Positions 54,790 to 57,821 of a stretch of 57,821 nucleotides of DNA are shown piece after piece. A model generated the notes under the pieces. The model was not told the DNA's origin. It was given only the letters and a program-made list of their open reading frames with translations, and did not search any database. Location: assembly GCA_015680685.1 (NCBI GenBank), contig MNCI01023303.1, positions 193,769 to 251,589 on the forward strand, given 5' to 3'. The DNA is from Gnetum montanum (taxonomy: Eukaryota > Streptophyta > Gnetopsida > Gnetales > Gnetaceae). Numbering within the stretch: position 1 is the stretch's first letter; every line of letters starts with the position of its first letter. Made by a program: the position numbers and the translations under genes.

Positions 54790-56732
54790 GCAATCACATG
54801 GGTCAAGCGTTAGTAAGGTTTTTTTTAAAGTTAAGTTATATCTTATTGCTTGCCTTAATTAAAGATCTTATGTTATAACATGTGATCATGCCTGAAAGTT
54901 TGTAATAATGAGTCCTGTGACTTAGGTGGTTGCCATTTTAGTCTTTTGGTATACCTAAGTGTTAAATGATTTTTAGGCACAATTATTGTAAGTGTTATAG
55001 TTAATTACCCTAAATGATGTCCTTTGGGCGATGATAAATTTCAAAAAATTTAGCCACTTCTCGGTAGATGTTCCTCCCCCATGACTAAGCTAAACACTCG
55101 GGGTTCAAGCAGGTTCAAACAGAATTAAAATCAGAGTACTAGCGAGCGAGATATGAGTACAAAAGCAAGCGTCACTCAATCGCAAGTCGCAGAGAAAAAT
55201 TTCAAAAGCTCCCTCCATGTGGATGACAAAATGATGCTAAGTGTTGTGGGGGGTAACCTACTTATAGGCAGCAGGGATGCAATATCATGTACGGTAGATT
55301 GCTTATGCGATATCTTGTCTAACACGATATCATGTACACGATATCACGATATCACGATATCATGTACACCATGAAAATACCGAATTTTTAAAGGATTTTC
55401 TTGAAATTAGCATTGGAAATTGAGGACATTGGCTAGTATCAAGGGGTTCTAGGGCAATTTCATGAATTCGAAAGGCACCATTAATGATGACTGTGTGGAT
55501 TTTTTCAATAAAACCTTGGGCAGTTAGGAAAAAGGGAATGTAATGGTACATTGGAATGTTGAAATTCAGAGGGATAATAGTAGGGAAAGAAAATCAATTA
55601 AAAAATTAAGCTGAGGGTAAGAAAGTGTGTGTGTGAGCTATGTCCTAAGTGAAGATTACAACAAAAATTACAAAAGTGGGTCCTCCCCAAAGCAGGTTTC
55701 AACCTATAATACCCTTGTGTAACCACACTTAAAGTGTCCATGGGCACTAGAAGGGTCAAATGTAATCCGCACTAACTCCACAAAACACACACATGTAAAT
55801 ATCACTGGAATGAGATCAAAATTCTATGCTACATGGGACACAAGATACAATTACACGAACAGTGAGATGAGATGAAGTATAGAATGGATCATAGAGACTG
55901 GGTCATGAGGTAACTGACCTAGGGCATGATGAATTCTGCGTGTAAAGCATGATTAAGGTGTCATTACCCCAATGTTCCAAGATCAGGACTAAGTCCATTC
56001 CTCTGACCAATGACATTGCATTGTTTCATCCCATGATGAGCAACGATGAGAGCACCATAACAACAAGGCATACGATCACTTGGCATTTTATTCAAGGGAG
56101 GAGTGAGTTTTGTTTTGTGGCACTTTTCTTTTCATTTTCTGTTTCTCTTCTTTTTTTTTCTTTTTGAATACTGAATCTAGAGAAACCACCAACCTTCATG
56201 CATGGGTGCATGTCTTTCTAGTGGGACCCCCTAGAACAACATTTGATTTTTAAGTGCCCTATTGATTACTCTTACTCCCATTTTTCATTAGATCTACAAG
56301 GATCTTAGTACAACCACGTTGCATGATAACTCCCATAGATGTCACCAAAGAGAATCCGAAAGTCCCCTTGGTGTCACACCCTAATCATGCCCTCTTGATC
56401 CATCCTTCTTCACTTTGGCTACAATGAACACAAAAGTAATTTTACATTTTGAAAATGTCAAGAATATCACTGTACCCTCAGACAGAACCTCTTATTTGTA
56501 GAGTGGATGAGTGGGTGTAATGGGCTCACTATCCAAATAATTGATCACTCAAGACTTAATAACATAGAACATGCCTCAACCAACGATCCACATGAGTGTT
56601 TTATTCATAGACGAGATTACTTACAAAAAAAAACGCAAAAAGACAAAAAGATAAAAAGATAAAAGAAAAAGTTGAAAAATGAAAAACTGAAAAACAAAAT
56701 GTTGTAAAATCAAAGAAAAATAAAAATGGTCA
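54790..56732. other. Leader and spacer between ORF3 and gag, inverted element
   Basis: Apart from the promoter-like region 55259-55371, I see only non-coding AT-rich sequence with a C/T-rich run (56110-56165). No RT, integrase or RNase H text could be read on either strand. Confidence 0.4.
55259..55371 (-). promoter_or_regulatory. Probable ORF3 promoter with GATATC array
   Basis: The minus-strand TATA (complement of TACTTATAGG, 55259-55268) is preceded by an array of GATATCAC and GATATCATGTACAC units (55326-55371). The LTR of the same element has GATATCACGTAC and ATTGCATGGGCC near its own TATA, and here GATATTGCATCCC occurs at the same relative place. An ATG (MGEEHLPRSG, 55082) lies downstream in a likely leader exon. 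It may instead be the start of an old LTR fragment. I could not find LTR ends. Confidence 0.45.
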
Positions 56733-57821
56733 TTAATCCCGCTTGTTATTAGAATGAGGGATATCCCTCATAGCTAAATGGTTGAGGATGGCAAGGATTA
56801 ATAACTGACGATAGGGATCCTTGCATTTTGGAAATATTGGGATCCAATCGCACTTGCCCCATCCGGTTTCACACACTTGATTATAATGAGCATAGTGGGG
56901 CAATTTATATGATGTAGTTCTTGGATAATGGGTTGACCCACTATGATATTTGGGACTGTTAAATGGTATGCAAGGATTAGCATGATGGCTCCCATGGTTG
57001 TGTTCATTGGGTCGTATTGTTTTTGGAGTGTGAGTTGGTGGCCCTGATGAAGTTACATGAGGCATTGGGTTCGAAGATAAGGGTGCACCACAGTGTGGGA
57101 CTTATGCTGAGTTGGAGGATGCAGTGACCTCGGAATTCTATTGTCCCTTCTAACAACCATGCTTGAAGAAGGGGTGCCTTTGATGTTGAGGAGGTTTCTC
57201 ACTGCTGTTGGAAGTAGTAGCACAAGTGTTATTCGTAGGTTTTTGTTGTGGTGTAGGTACCTTAGGAACAATTAGTGGTAATGTGGAAGGAGGGAAAGGA
57301 TGAGAATGTTGAAAGTTAGGAGGAGTATAGGGTACATAAGGTGGTGGTTGTGCTGAAGGCATGGGCTGATAGTATTGTGGAGAATAGTAATGTCGTGCGA
57401 TGGAGTATGGTGGCCTAGTTGGAGAAATAGGATGTTGAACTTGATAAGTGTTTGGATTCGGATGATACGAAGGATGTCTCCAGTCTAAGGGTGGTTTCCC
57501 CCATGACTGAGGTTGTTGCCACTATGATCGAACATAGTATCTTTGTACGAACTCTAGATGTAGCATATTTTCCCAATGCTCCTGTAAATGTGACAGTATT
57601 GGGCATTGGCCTTTGGGGTGATTGTATAGGCATATGTTGCATTCATACCTATGATTGGCTGTTGAGCTCTTATTTTCGTTATCCCTCCTTTTCGATTGTC
57701 TAATGTTTTGTCTTGCTTCTTGGGTTGTCAAAACTCTATCTCCAGTAATGTTGATAAATTCTCCACACTTTTGATATGTCCATTCCAACATCTTATTGAT
57801 CTTTGCCTCGACTTCTTCTAG
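56733..57821 (-). pseudogene. Gag C-terminal half of the inverted element
   Basis: Minus-strand reading from the edge: MLEWTYQKCGEFINITGDRV, then DNENKSSTANHRYECNIC, then LYNHPKGQCPILSHLQEHWE, a knuckle-like Cys/His set (CNIC, NHPKGQC). It parallels CDIYQYEHPKACWP at 43.70 kb. A Pro/Gln/His-rich tail follows through 57.4-56.73 kb (HPFPPSTLPLIVPKVPTPQQ, YVPYTPPNFQHSH) with frame changes. The capsid core would lie beyond the window. Confidence 0.68.

Larger units (their letters stand above)
51038..57821 (-). mobile_element. Inverted Athila-like element with gag and ORF3, no pol seen (runs off the window)
   Basis: On the minus strand: gag (right edge to 56733), 1.9 kb without coding text, ORF3 (54789-52013), pol-end-like tail (51835-51900) and 3' LTR (51038-51834). 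The 3' LTR end meets ORF3 of the previous element. The 5' LTR lies beyond the window, so the target duplication (candidate CTAGT at 51033-51037) cannot be checked. RT and integrase are not visible between gag and ORF3. It is either deletion-derived or a non-autonomous design. Confidence 0.65.

Noticed and set aside
54850-55380. A full LTR around the GATATC array
   Set aside because: Only one plausible end (CACCA at about 55371) could be set; no second terminus, primer site or duplication was found.

Overview
The window is plant nuclear DNA. It is almost entirely nested, decayed retrotransposons with one host-gene relic. I infer a plant with a large, repeat-rich genome, possibly a gymnosperm. 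The reasons are one very long Ty3/gypsy element of the Tat lineage (two RNase H domains), several Athila-like elements with a third ORF, LINEs, and a plant cysteine-rich receptor-like kinase pseudogene with plant-style introns. The species cannot be fixed from the sequence. No rRNA, tRNA or CRISPR was seen, and no intact host gene.

Layout. (1) 1-57 is the tail of an Athila-like element. Its 3' LTR (58-671 plus 18748-18905) is split by a complete 18.07 kb Tat element (672-18742, target duplication CATAC, minus orientation). Minus strand, right to left: 5' LTR, gag, protease, linker, then RT, RNase H, archaeal-type RNase H, integrase and 3' LTR. Between the protease and RT blocks, on the PLUS strand, sits a separate gene (TATA 7207, coding exons 7492-11988, seven GT-AG introns) with an FCP1-like HAD domain, a middle domain and a coiled coil. 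(2) 18906-22165 is an older minus-strand Athila-like element (5' LTR and gag). Its gag is cut by a 1404-bp solo LTR (19321-20724, target duplication GGCTC). (3) 22390-24780 holds LINE remnants. (4) 26115-27725 is the kinase pseudogene, minus strand. (5) 29390-31260 holds further LINE pieces, including an RTE-type RT. (6) 31302-38503 is an Athila-like element with gag and pol but no ORF3. (7) 39420-40930 is an inverted protease-RT fragment. (8) 41150-51037 is a third Athila-like element with gag, protease, a deletion of RT, integrase and ORF3. (9) 51038 to the window end is a minus-strand Athila-like element whose 3' LTR interrupts the preceding ORF3. It has its own ORF3 (52013-54789) and gag (56733 onward), with no recognisable pol between.

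How it fits together: two retrotransposon lineages each carry an extra protein gene besides gag-pol, each with its own TATA box. In Athila-like elements it is in sense after pol; in the Tat element it is antisense, multi-exon and bracketed by short tandem repeats of one sequence type. Both appear to pair a globular N-terminal region with a long coiled coil, and their leaders reuse motifs found in the LTRs of the same element. All reading frames are now broken by stops or frameshifts, so this is a fossil record rather than a set of active genes. All calls are by eye; no database search was run.
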